Below, one piece after another: positions 1 through 4,989 of a stretch of DNA of 5,124 nt. The notes under the pieces were generated by a model. It was not told the origin of the DNA, searched no databases, and saw only the letters and a list, made by a program, of their open reading frames with translations. Where the stretch lies: assembly GCA_021202575.1 (NCBI GenBank), contig JAJQCU010000269.1:1-5124 (forward strand). The letters run 5' to 3'. The translations under genes and the position numbers were made by a program. Positions within the stretch are counted from its first letter, which is position 1. Each line of letters starts with the position of its first letter. Origin of the DNA: Lachnospiraceae bacterium. GTDB lineage: Bacteria > Bacillota > Clostridia > Lachnospirales > Lachnospiraceae.

Positions 1-48
1 AAAAAGAGTGTCGAAAGCACTTCCGTTTCCCTCAGAATTTATTTACAT

Positions 49-75
49 AAAAAGACAGCCCCAAGCGGGCTGCCT
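49..75 (-). terminator. Rho-independent terminator after divIC
   Basis: Read on the minus strand, bases 75 to 67 (AGGCAGCCC) pair with bases 61 to 53 (GGGCTGTCT). This gives a 9-bp stem with one G-U pair and a 5-base loop (GCTTG). A run of five T follows, the first being the last base of the stem. The hairpin starts 8 bases beyond the divIC stop codon, as expected for the end of the yabP-yabQ-divIC transcription unit. The complementary strand has an A tract before and AAAA after the stem, so it is a poorer terminator in the plus direction. Confidence 0.85.
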
Positions 76-82
76 GAAAATT

Positions 83-388
83 TTATTCACTGTCCTTAAA
101 TATGATCTCGTCCTCGTAGACCATTCCCAGCTTCTCCCGCGCCACCTCTTCGTAGTATTTCATGGTCTTCGTGTACTTCTCATATTCCTCCAGCTCTTCC
201 TCCCTGGCCACCTCACTCTCATACTGTTCCTCCAGGGAATCAAGCTGTGCCTGATATTCCGCTTTTTTGATTCTCAGTGAATTGCCGTTGACCGCGAACA
301 CGATCGCGATCACCATCACCAGAAGACAGACGACATAAATCGCCGCCCTGTTATGATACTTCGTCCTGCCCTTGTACGCCGGTTTCAT
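83..388 (-). CDS. divIC: DivIC/FtsB-type septum formation initiator
   Basis: This 101-residue protein has the layout of the DivIC/FtsB family (septum formation initiator). A short basic cytoplasmic tail (residues 1-15) is followed by one membrane segment (about 16-34, AIYVVCLLVMVIAIVFAVN). A charged coiled coil spans about 38-76. The conserved extracytoplasmic end is YYEEVAREKLGMVYEDEIIF (78-97). In this family the protein works with DivIB/FtsQ and FtsL at the division septum to activate peptidoglycan synthesis. The ATG at 388 overlaps the yabQ stop as ATGA, so translation is probably coupled. An AGGAGG lies 10 bases upstream of the start, inside the yabQ end. The order yabP-yabQ-divIC matches Bacillus subtilis, which supports the assignment. 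It is the last gene before a strong terminator. No defect is visible. Confidence 0.93.
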   Translation of the reverse strand: MKPAYKGRTKYHNRAAIYVVCLLVMVIAIVFAVNGNSLRIKKAEYQAQLDSLEEQYESEVAREEELEEYEKYTKTMKYYEEVAREKLGMVYEDEIIFKDSE

Positions 389-768
389 TTGGTGTCTGCC
401 TCCTTTCGCTTCCTGCCTGTTTTTATAATAGCCAGTCTTTTCAGTTTCGTCAAGGCATTCTTTGCCGGTCCGGCCAAAGCTTTGGACAGCTTACGGATAA
501 AGCGTTCAACGGTTTTCCCATAAAGCCACATGGCAAGGAAAGCGGCGCCCACCGCGTACCAGCGAAACATGCCGTTGCTGTATCTGTGCATCAGGCGAAA
601 GGATAACACCGCCGTACAGCCCCAGAACACAAGATCACACACGAAGGTTCACCAGGTTGCCCGCCCCAGGCGGCGCAGTCCCCGGAGAAAATCATACAGC
701 ACGGACAGCTCCAGCCCCAAAAGCAGCGCCCGGAAAATAACCTGCCATTCCTCATCATGAAAAATCAC
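385..768 (-). pseudogene. yabQ: yabQ, spore cortex membrane protein, interrupted by in-frame TGA
   Basis: The frame starts at GTG 768, whose last two bases and the following A form the yabP stop (GTGA overlap). It runs to the TGA at 387-385 that overlaps divIC. It has 127 codon positions, but codon 40 (bases 651-649) is TGA. Both flanks read as YabQ. Before the stop is a first membrane segment (about 8-27) followed by LYDFLRGLRRLGR. After it come CDLVFWGCTAVLSF (44-57), the typical YSNGMFRWY stretch (63-71), another hydrophobic segment (70-86) and a basic tail. YabQ is a sporulation membrane protein needed for spore cortex formation in B. subtilis. As read, only a 39-residue peptide, or a fragment restarting at GTG 642 without the first membrane segment, could be made. 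No good ribosome binding site precedes GTG 642. A single-base substitution (from TGG or CGA, for example) would explain the stop. A sequencing or assembly error is the main alternative. Confidence 0.8.
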
Positions 769-1055
769 TGGAACAGCCTGCGAAGGAAGCTTCCGGCCTT
801 CTCCCCGTATGATGAGACATCCGAATACAGCAGACTGTCCACCGTCCCGCTGATGTCCACTTCCCCCTTTTCCAGCAAAAGCTTATTGACATGAAGATCC
901 TGGCCCTGTACAGTCAGCATTCCGGCCGCGGTCTCCATTAGAACCTCGTTTAAATCAAAGCTGATGATATCCACCACACCGCTCAGCGTCAGACCGCCCC
1001 GATTTTCCAGAATCAGTCTGTGTTCTCTGCCGCCTGATTTGTACAGCTCTTCCAT
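765..1055 (-). CDS. yabP: YabP, sporulation protein (YabP/YqfC family)
   Basis: This 96-residue protein matches the YabP family along its length. Recognisable blocks are EHRLILENRGGLTLSGVVDI (11-30), ISFDLNEVLMETAAGMLTVQ (31-50), GQDLHVNKLLLEKGEVDISG (51-70) and a C-terminal GEKAGSFLRRLF (84-95). B. subtilis YabP has about the same length. YabP proteins belong to the mother-cell sporulation programme; their biochemical function is not settled. There is no signal peptide or membrane segment. The ATG at 1055 is chosen because AGGAGG ends 5 bases upstream. The frame stays open to 1124, but those extra residues do not resemble the family. The stop overlaps the yabQ start (GTGA), so the two are probably translationally coupled. 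A sigma-E-like promoter candidate lies at 1177-1205, which fits a sporulation role. Confidence 0.92.
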   Translation of the reverse strand: MEELYKSGGREHRLILENRGGLTLSGVVDIISFDLNEVLMETAAGMLTVQGQDLHVNKLLLEKGEVDISGTVDSLLYSDVSSYGEKAGSFLRRLFQ

Positions 1056-1176
1056 ATCCGCCTCCTGTCCCGTCGTCCCGGCCGGCTTTCCCTGCCAAAA
1101 GCCGCTTTGCGGACCCACGGTCAAATTTCAAAAACCGCGCCCTCTTTTTTAAGGCCGCTTCGCTCTCCGATAGACT

Positions 1177-1205
1177 ATCTTATGAGGCCGCGGCGACAGA
1201 TATTC
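1177..1205 (-). promoter_or_regulatory. Candidate sigma-E-type sporulation promoter for yabP-yabQ-divIC
   Basis: On the minus strand GAATATC (1205-1199) is followed after 14 bases by CATAAGAT (1184-1177). The B. subtilis sigma-E pattern as I recall it is about kmATATT, a 14-15 base gap, then CATACAnT. The upstream box matches at six of seven positions. The downstream box keeps CATA and the final T. A start near 1170 would leave a leader of about 115 bases before yabP. It lies in the gap between rqcP and yabP, where a sporulation-specific input would be expected. The site is inferred from pattern alone. Confidence 0.45.
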
Positions 1206-1233
1206 TCATTAGTAAACGACTTTATGTCTTTCC

Positions 1234-1473
1234 CTATATATATTTAAACAGTTCCTTCGCCTCTTCCTTTTTCGTAGTCTCCGCGACTGCCGTCACTTCC
1301 ACCTTTACCTCCCGGTTGCCGAAGGAAATTGTGATGCGGTCTCCCACTTTGACATCCGCGGAAGCCTTCGCCACCCTGTCATTGATCATGACACGCCCCG
1401 CGTCGCAGGCCTCGTTCGCCACGGTCCGCCGTTTAATTAATCTGGAGACCTTTAAAAATTTGTCCAATCTCAT
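1234..1473 (-). CDS. rqcP: RqcP (YabO), S4-domain ribosome quality-control factor
   Basis: This 79-residue S4-type RNA-binding protein begins MRLDKFLKVSRLIKRRTVAN, nearly the same as B. subtilis YabO/RqcP, and continues through AGRVMINDRVAKASADVKVG (25-44). It ends with the family-typical TTKKEEA (66-72). RqcP binds stalled 50S subunits with RqcH and tRNA-Ala and helps add C-terminal alanine tails to stalled nascent chains. The conserved N-terminal arginines (R2, R11, R15, R16) are present. The ATG at 1473 is preferred over an upstream TTG at 1488, because the family starts with MRLDKFL and a GGGGA lies just upstream. It sits directly before yabP-yabQ-divIC as in Bacillus. No terminator separates it from yabP, so read-through into the sporulation genes is likely. 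Confidence 0.93.
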   Translation of the reverse strand: MRLDKFLKVSRLIKRRTVANEACDAGRVMINDRVAKASADVKVGDRITISFGNREVKVEVTAVAETTKKEEAKELFKYI

Positions 1474-1539
1474 ATTTTCCCCGTTCAATGAATATCAGAG
1501 TTCTAAGCTCGTGAAAGACCTGCCAAAAGGCATATCTTC

Positions 1540-1567
1540 ATACTAAAGCTCGAAAAAACCTCGCCAA
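1540..1567 (-). promoter_or_regulatory. Weak candidate sigma-A promoter for rqcP
   Basis: Because a terminator closes the HU gene at 1580-1604, rqcP should have its own promoter between 1580 and 1474. The best pair I find on the minus strand is TTGGCG (1567-1562), a 16-base gap, and TAGTAT (1545-1540). Each matches four of six consensus positions. The position is sensible, with a leader of roughly 60 bases, but the match is poor and other placements are possible. Confidence 0.25.
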
Positions 1568-1579
1568 GTATTCAATGCA

Positions 1580-1604
1580 AAAAGAGCCCATCACAGGCTC
1601 TTTT
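1580..1604 (-). terminator. Rho-independent terminator after HU gene
   Basis: Bases 1604-1596 and 1588-1580 form a perfect 9-bp inverted repeat (AAAAGAGCC with GGCTCTTTT) around a 7-base loop. On the minus strand the second arm ends in TTTT and runs on as TTTTTGC. It begins 5 bases after the HU stop codon. The sequence is symmetrical enough to work in both directions, but no plus-strand gene ends here. Confidence 0.88.
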
Positions 1605-1609
1605 CCAAT

Positions 1610-1885
1610 TTATGCATTCACTTTTACTTTTAAAGCATTGCCGGCCTTAAACTTCGGAACACTGGATGCTTCAATCTGCATTGTCTCGCCTGTCGCAGGA
1701 TTTCTGCCAACCCTTGCAGCTCTCTTGCTGACCTCAAAGGTACCAAATCCAACTAACTGAACCTTGTCGCCGCTCTTCATAGCGTCGCCCACGACTTCAG
1801 TAAAAGCACTGATCACGGCCTCGGTATCCTTTTTGGACACACCGCTGGCCTCAGCTACAGCTGAAACTAATTCCTTCTTATTCAT
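1610..1885 (-). CDS. hup: HU-family DNA-binding protein
   Basis: This 91-residue protein is a typical HU homodimer subunit. It starts MNKKELVSAVAEASGVSKKD with the helical dimerisation region (about 3-40). It carries the HU/IHF signature GFGTFEVSKRAARVGRNPAT (46-65), including the DNA-intercalating proline P63 at the tip of the beta arm. It ends PKFKAGNALKVKVNA. HU bends and compacts chromosomal DNA and takes part in replication, repair and recombination. The start at 1885 is set by an AGGAG 9 bases upstream and by the family length. The frame remains open to 1957, but that extension runs through the promoter -10 and -35 elements and cannot be translated from this transcript. It appears to be a single-gene unit with its own promoter (1929-1957) and terminator (1580-1604). 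No anomaly is seen. Confidence 0.95.
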   Translation of the reverse strand: MNKKELVSAVAEASGVSKKDTEAVISAFTEVVGDAMKSGDKVQLVGFGTFEVSKRAARVGRNPATGETMQIEASSVPKFKAGNALKVKVNA

Positions 1886-1928
1886 GCTCGTACTCCTTTC
1901 CATCGCTACTCTCTGAGCGACAACCAAT

Positions 1929-1957
1929 ACTATAGCCTTTATTTCAGGCGCTGTCAA
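1929..1957 (-). promoter_or_regulatory. Strong sigma-A promoter of HU gene
   Basis: On the minus strand a perfect TTGACA (1957-1952) is followed by exactly 17 bases and TATAGT (1934-1929), which matches five of six positions of TATAAT. Transcription would start near 1922, giving a leader of about 37 bases with AGGAG before the HU ATG. The strength fits an abundant nucleoid protein. Confidence 0.9.
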
Positions 1958-2060
1958 GGCAATTTCTTATAGTTATTCATGAAAAACAGGCCTTTTTGCG
2001 CCCAAAACCGATAACGGAGCACTCTGTCATGACTTCCGGGAAGAAATCAGTCCGCCTTTC

Positions 2061-3038
2061 TCATTGGACAAACCCTTTCAGGCAGCCCTCAATAAAGCTT
2101 TGACGCGCCTTCTCCTGCGAAAATACCTTCTGAAGCTTTTCCTCGCTCTTCCCGGGTGTGAAGCACTTCTTCCCATTATAGTAATGGTTCGCGATCTTCC
2201 AGAATTTTTCCGGATAGGAAAAACGATAAATCAGAGAAATTTTCTCCTCTAAAGGCAGCTCTCTCTCCTTCTCATAAATGTCAAGCATCTTCTGTCCCAG
2301 CCGCTGATCCCAGTTATTTTTCTCCAGAATTTTCCGCATAAACTGATAAAGATCCCTGCAGGGAAGATCAGCCATATATCCTTCCAGATTCAGAATCATC
2401 GTTCTGTCCGCGCCAAACCACACATTGTGATATTGGTAATCGCCGTGGCTGAACCACATTTTTCTCTCTTCCGCAAAAATTCCCTCGTAAGGCAGCCACT
2501 CCTCCTCCGCCCTCAATGCCTGCTCCAGAAAACAGCCGTACTGATTATATAAAATACGCTCAAACTCCGTTTTCTGCCTTTTTTCCTTCAGATAGCGGCG
2601 GATTTTCCTCAGTTCCCTGTTTCGCTTATGAAATTCCCCGTCCAGGCTGAAGAGAGAAATCCTGCCATACGCGTCGAACCGCATTCCCCGGTGCATCTGC
2701 GCCAGCAGCCGGATGGCCTGTTCCCACTCCCTGCTGTCCCGGATATTGCATTCCCTGCCCTCGCAGAACGTCTGCAGCATATATGGTGTATCATCTACAT
2801 CCCTGACCGTCAGAGCCCCCTGTGGGGTAACGACAATCTGCTGAACCTTCGTTCCGACAGTCTCCACAATGTGATCCGTCAGGTCTTTTAAGAGCTTCAG
2901 GTGTTCCTCTCCTGACCGACACTCCTTCAGTGAAAAAACGCCCTCTTTACTATAAACAATCCACTGGCCTCTTCCCTTTCTGACATCCTCCACCGTCAGC
3001 TCATACTGACCTAAAATATTTGCGGCCTGCTCTGCCAT
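2061..3038 (-). CDS. CotS/YutH-family spore coat protein, kinase fold
   Basis: This 325-residue cytoplasmic-type protein has no signal peptide or membrane segment. It resembles the CotS/CotI/YsxE/YutH spore coat family, which shares the aminoglycoside phosphotransferase/choline kinase fold. VFSLKEC (34-40) suits the strand bearing the ATP-site lysine (K38). The catalytic-loop motif is HGDYQYHN (198-205). The following strand reads ILNLEG (215-220), where a metal-binding Asp would be expected in active kinases. Family-typical blocks DLYQFMRKILEKNNWD (229-244) and YPEKFWKIANHYYN (275-288) follow. The start ATG at 3038 has GGAGG about 8 bases upstream. CotS-type proteins are mother-cell products assembled into the spore coat; CotH, an unrelated coat kinase, is not meant here. 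Which paralogue this is (CotS, YutH or YsxE) cannot be decided from the sequence alone. No convincing terminator follows it before the HU promoter. Confidence 0.82.
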   Translation of the reverse strand: MAEQAANILGQYELTVEDVRKGRGQWIVYSKEGVFSLKECRSGEEHLKLLKDLTDHIVETVGTKVQQIVVTPQGALTVRDVDDTPYMLQTFCEGRECNIRDSREWEQAIRLLAQMHRGMRFDAYGRISLFSLDGEFHKRNRELRKIRRYLKEKRQKTEFERILYNQYGCFLEQALRAEEEWLPYEGIFAEERKMWFSHGDYQYHNVWFGADRTMILNLEGYMADLPCRDLYQFMRKILEKNNWDQRLGQKMLDIYEKERELPLEEKISLIYRFSYPEKFWKIANHYYNGKKCFTPGKSEEKLQKVFSQEKARQSFIEGCLKGFVQ

Positions 3039-3130
3039 TCCTTTCCCCTCCCGCCATAGCTTTCTTAAATCTATGACAGGTCGGAGAAATTTAGAAGCGG
3101 AATATTTTTATTACACGGGCAAAGCCGCCG

Positions 3131-4474
3131 CTACAGATAGCCCCACTCTCTCGCCTTTTCCATAAGAAGCTCTTTCTCATTCAATTCCGGGCGGCTTAAC
3201 ACCTCGTCCAGAAGTCTTTCCAGCGCCTCGCCCATCTTCATGCCGGGCTGCATTCCCGCTTCAATCAAATCGCGCCCTTTTACCGCCAGCTGCTTTAAAT
3301 CAATACACCAGCCTCTCTCCAGCGCTTCCTCATAATACTGTCTCAGCCGTTTGTGGTTTTCCCATTTTTCCTCCGCCATATAGTCGCTCTGGGCGGCTAC
3401 ATCGGCTTCCTTTAAGATCATCAGCTTCGGATACAGCTCCACTCCCACATCATGCATCAGGCGTCTGACAAACTCCGGTGTGACATTCACGCTGTTTCCC
3501 CCGTCATGGTAAAGGACCAGGCGGCAGACCTGCCGGATCGTGTCATTGTCAAACTTCATCCTCCGCAGAACCCTCTCCGTCATATTGCTGCCCACCTGCG
3601 CGTGTCCCTCAAAGTGATCCACATGGTCATCCCCCGTCCATCTGCACGCGGGCTTTCCCACATCATGAAACAACGCCGCCAGCCGCAGCACCCGATCCCC
3701 GGGAACGCCCTGCACCACACGGATCGTGTGAATTCCCACTGTATAGCAATGATGGGGATTATGCTGCTCCGTTTCCATCATGGTATCGAACTCGGGCAAA
3801 AACTGCGCCGTCAGCCCCAGCTCATACATCTGCTCCAGATACTCCGGATGAGGGGAGCAGAGAAGCTTGACAAATTCCGTCTGTATCCGCTCCATGCTGA
3901 CTTTTTTTAAATTGGGAGCCAGGCTCTTCATGGCATCCCTGGTAAACGGATGAATCCGGTATCCCAGCTGCGCGGAAAAACGAACCGCCCTGAGGATTCG
4001 CAGAGCGTCCTCCCCAAACCTGTCCATCGCGTTCCCTACACAGCGGATGATCCCCAGTTCGAGATCGTGCTGTCCGCCAAACAGGTCCACCAGTCCCGCA
4101 TTGTCATTGTAGGCCATGGCATTGATCGTGAAGTCCCGCCGTTTTAAATCCTCCTGAAGGCTTGCCACAAAACGGACGCTCTCCGGATGGCGGCCGTCCA
4201 GATATTCCCCGTCCACCCGATAGGTAGTCACCTCGTATCCCATCTGGTGGATCATCACTGTCACCGTACCATGCTTAATCCCCGTGTCTATGGTCCGGTG
4301 AAACAGGGCCTTGATCTGATGGGGCGCGGCGGAGGTGGCAATATCCCAGTCCTCCGGCTCCCGCCCCAGAACAGAATCCCGGACACAGCCGCCGACCGCG
4401 TAAGCTTCAAATCCTGCCCGCGTAATCACATGAATTATAAACTTTACATCCTCCGGGAGCGATATCTTCACCAT
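3131..4474 (-). CDS. cca: CCA tRNA nucleotidyltransferase with HD domain
   Basis: This 447-residue class II tRNA nucleotidyltransferase adds CTP and ATP to the tRNA 3' end without a nucleic acid template. The nucleotidyltransferase core has GGCVRDSVLG (28-37) and the catalytic pair D42 and D44 in EDWDIATSA. The segment YRVDGEYLDGRHPESVRF (85-102) fits the flexible loop of CCA- or CC-adding enzymes. RRDFTINAMAY (112-122) is motif B, EDALRILRAVRF (155-166) holds the nucleotide-selecting motif D, and SMERIQTEFVKLL (193-205) fits motif E. A C-terminal HD domain has H249, H270-D271 (ALFHDVGKP), H291 and YHD (322-324). A loop of this kind argues against an A-adding-only enzyme; full CCA addition is inferred. 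The ATG at 4474 is the only plausible start, since an in-frame stop lies 27 bases upstream. Its own ribosome binding site is weak (CAGG, 8 bases away). Its start overlaps the stop of the small frame at 4468-4614. Confidence 0.95.
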   Translation of the reverse strand: MVKISLPEDVKFIIHVITRAGFEAYAVGGCVRDSVLGREPEDWDIATSAAPHQIKALFHRTIDTGIKHGTVTVMIHQMGYEVTTYRVDGEYLDGRHPESVRFVASLQEDLKRRDFTINAMAYNDNAGLVDLFGGQHDLELGIIRCVGNAMDRFGEDALRILRAVRFSAQLGYRIHPFTRDAMKSLAPNLKKVSMERIQTEFVKLLCSPHPEYLEQMYELGLTAQFLPEFDTMMETEQHNPHHCYTVGIHTIRVVQGVPGDRVLRLAALFHDVGKPACRWTGDDHVDHFEGHAQVGSNMTERVLRRMKFDNDTIRQVCRLVLYHDGGNSVNVTPEFVRRLMHDVGVELYPKLMILKEADVAAQSDYMAEEKWENHKRLRQYYEEALERGWCIDLKQLAVKGRDLIEAGMQPGMKMGEALERLLDEVLSRPELNEKELLMEKAREWGYL

Positions 4475-4614
4475 GTCTTTACCTGCTGTCCATATTCACC
4501 GCCGCTTCCTTCCGCAAAGCCTCCTCTGACTCTAAGTTCCGCGGCTTCAAACGCGCCGGTCAATACGCGAATCGTTATCTCAGGAAATGCATCTGGATCA
4601 TCCGGCGCCCCTCC
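4468..4614 (-). other. Small open frame overlapping cca start, no usable start codon
   Basis: Bases 4614-4468 are open in one frame for 48 codons. The product ends with ITIRVLTGAFEAAELRVRGG and EYGQQVKTW, and its TGA lies within ATGGTGA at the cca start. Its composition and overlapping stop look like a real gene end. I do not recognise the product. A good AGGAGG (4615-4610) stands 8 bases before an ATG (4601-4599), but that ATG is in another frame and yields only the 8-residue MIQMHFLR, stopping at 4575. One extra base just after that ATG would join it to the long frame and give a protein of about 43 residues. It could be a frameshifted small gene, a leader peptide that couples translation to cca, or chance. 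The only in-frame near-start is TTG 4557-4555, without a ribosome binding site. Confidence 0.35.
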
Positions 4615-4625
4615 TTACGTTCAGC

Positions 4626-4654
4626 ATTCTAACATAATCCCCGGAAAATGTAAA
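4626..4654 (-). promoter_or_regulatory. Strong sigma-A promoter upstream of cca
   Basis: On the minus strand TTTACA (4654-4649) is followed by exactly 17 bases and TAGAAT (4631-4626). Each hexamer matches five of six consensus positions. A start near 4619 would place the AGGAGG at 4615-4610 almost at the 5' end of the RNA and leave about 145 leader bases before the cca ATG. This makes cca (and any small gene before it) transcriptionally independent of the FHA gene. Confidence 0.75.
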
Positions 4655-4683
4655 ACCCAATTCCGCAACCCAATTCAGAATTG
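4654..4683 (-). repeat. GAATTG repeat cluster upstream of cca promoter
   Basis: Between the FHA stop and the -35 box are two direct copies of GAATTGGGTT (minus-strand 4676-4667 and 4663-4654), spaced 13 bases start to start. The upstream copy is also the right half of a 13-base palindrome, CAATTC-T-GAATTG (4683-4671). The proximal copy shares its last base with the -35 box. The arrangement resembles a small operator, but no regulator can be named. Confidence 0.55.
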
Positions 4684-4989
4684 TCAGCGGAAAATGTAAT
4701 CACAGCCGGCGAAGCTCACCTTATCCCCTCTGTTCAGAACATAAGGAACCCGCGGCGAGAGCCTGCTCTCGTTGACCCATGTCCCATTGGTGGAATTTAA
4801 GTCCTCCAGGACATAATTCCCCTGGGGATCCCGCCGGAGTGAGGCATGAATCCGGCTCACTCCGGGAGAATTCAGACATACCTGTACCAGATCCGCCTGA
4901 GAGCCCACCAGCTGATGTCCCACAACCTCTATATATTCCGGTTCTCTGCCATATACGGAATACAGCTTGGGAAACACCTCCTCCATCAT
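4684..4989 (-). CDS. FHA-domain protein, C-terminal part
   Basis: This frame encodes a forkhead-associated domain, a phosphothreonine-peptide binding module. The signature is complete in its second half: GVSRIHASL (43-51, with S45 and H48 of SxxH), LEDLNSTNGTWVN (61-73, with N68 and G69), then LNRGDKVSFAGCDYIF (85-100). The first conserved motif reads LVGS (27-30), with Ser instead of the Arg of the usual GR. I counted residues from ATG 4989. The reading frame continues upstream without break to 5055, and the preceding linker-like residues look native to the same protein. So ATG 4989 may only be an internal methionine: the nearest GGAGG is 13 bases before it. In Lachnospiraceae such a domain often ends a larger protein with an N-terminal DUF6382 region; that is recalled family knowledge, and the N-terminal part is not in this window. 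The frame is broken at 5056-5058. The FHA domain itself is intact. Confidence 0.75.
   Translation of the reverse strand: MMEEVFPKLYSVYGREPEYIEVVGHQLVGSQADLVQVCLNSPGVSRIHASLRRDPQGNYVLEDLNSTNGTWVNESRLSPRVPYVLNRGDKVSFAGCDYIFR

Noticed and set aside
1..48. Second hairpin near the left edge (AGTG/CACT followed by CTTTTT on minus strand)
   Set aside because: The stem is only about 4-5 bp. The terminator at 49-75 already explains the end of the operon, and nothing else is seen in these bases.
649..651. Recoding of TGA as Trp or selenocysteine in yabQ
   Set aside because: TGA is the normal stop of yabP, yabQ, cotS-like and the FHA gene here, TGG is used for Trp right beside it, and YabQ is not a known selenoprotein family.
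1056..1124. Longer YabP starting at 1124
   Set aside because: The extra residues do not resemble the family, and AGGAGG points to ATG 1055.
1170..1233. Terminator between rqcP and yabP
   Set aside because: GC-rich repeats (GCCGC with GCGGC) can pair only over a long imperfect loop and are followed by TTAAAAAAG, not a T tract.
1886..1957. N-terminal extension of HU starting at TTG 1957
   Set aside because: The start would be the -35 box itself and the extension covers the whole promoter. The family starts at MNKKEL with a good ribosome binding site.
1982..1997. Terminator for the cotS-like gene at AAAAACAGGCCTTTTT
   Set aside because: Only five A-T pairs can form around the loop, with no GC-rich stem. 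Other nearby stems are 3-4 bp.
3061..3096. Sporulation promoter for the cotS-like gene (CATAGATT at 3075-3068)
   Set aside because: The -10-like box is good, but the region 14-17 bases upstream does not match the sigma-E or sigma-K -35 pattern well enough to annotate.
4187..4699. Long plus-strand open frame opposite cca and its leader
   Set aside because: It lies antisense to a well-supported gene and has no recognisable product; it is expected from GC-biased third positions of the opposite strand.
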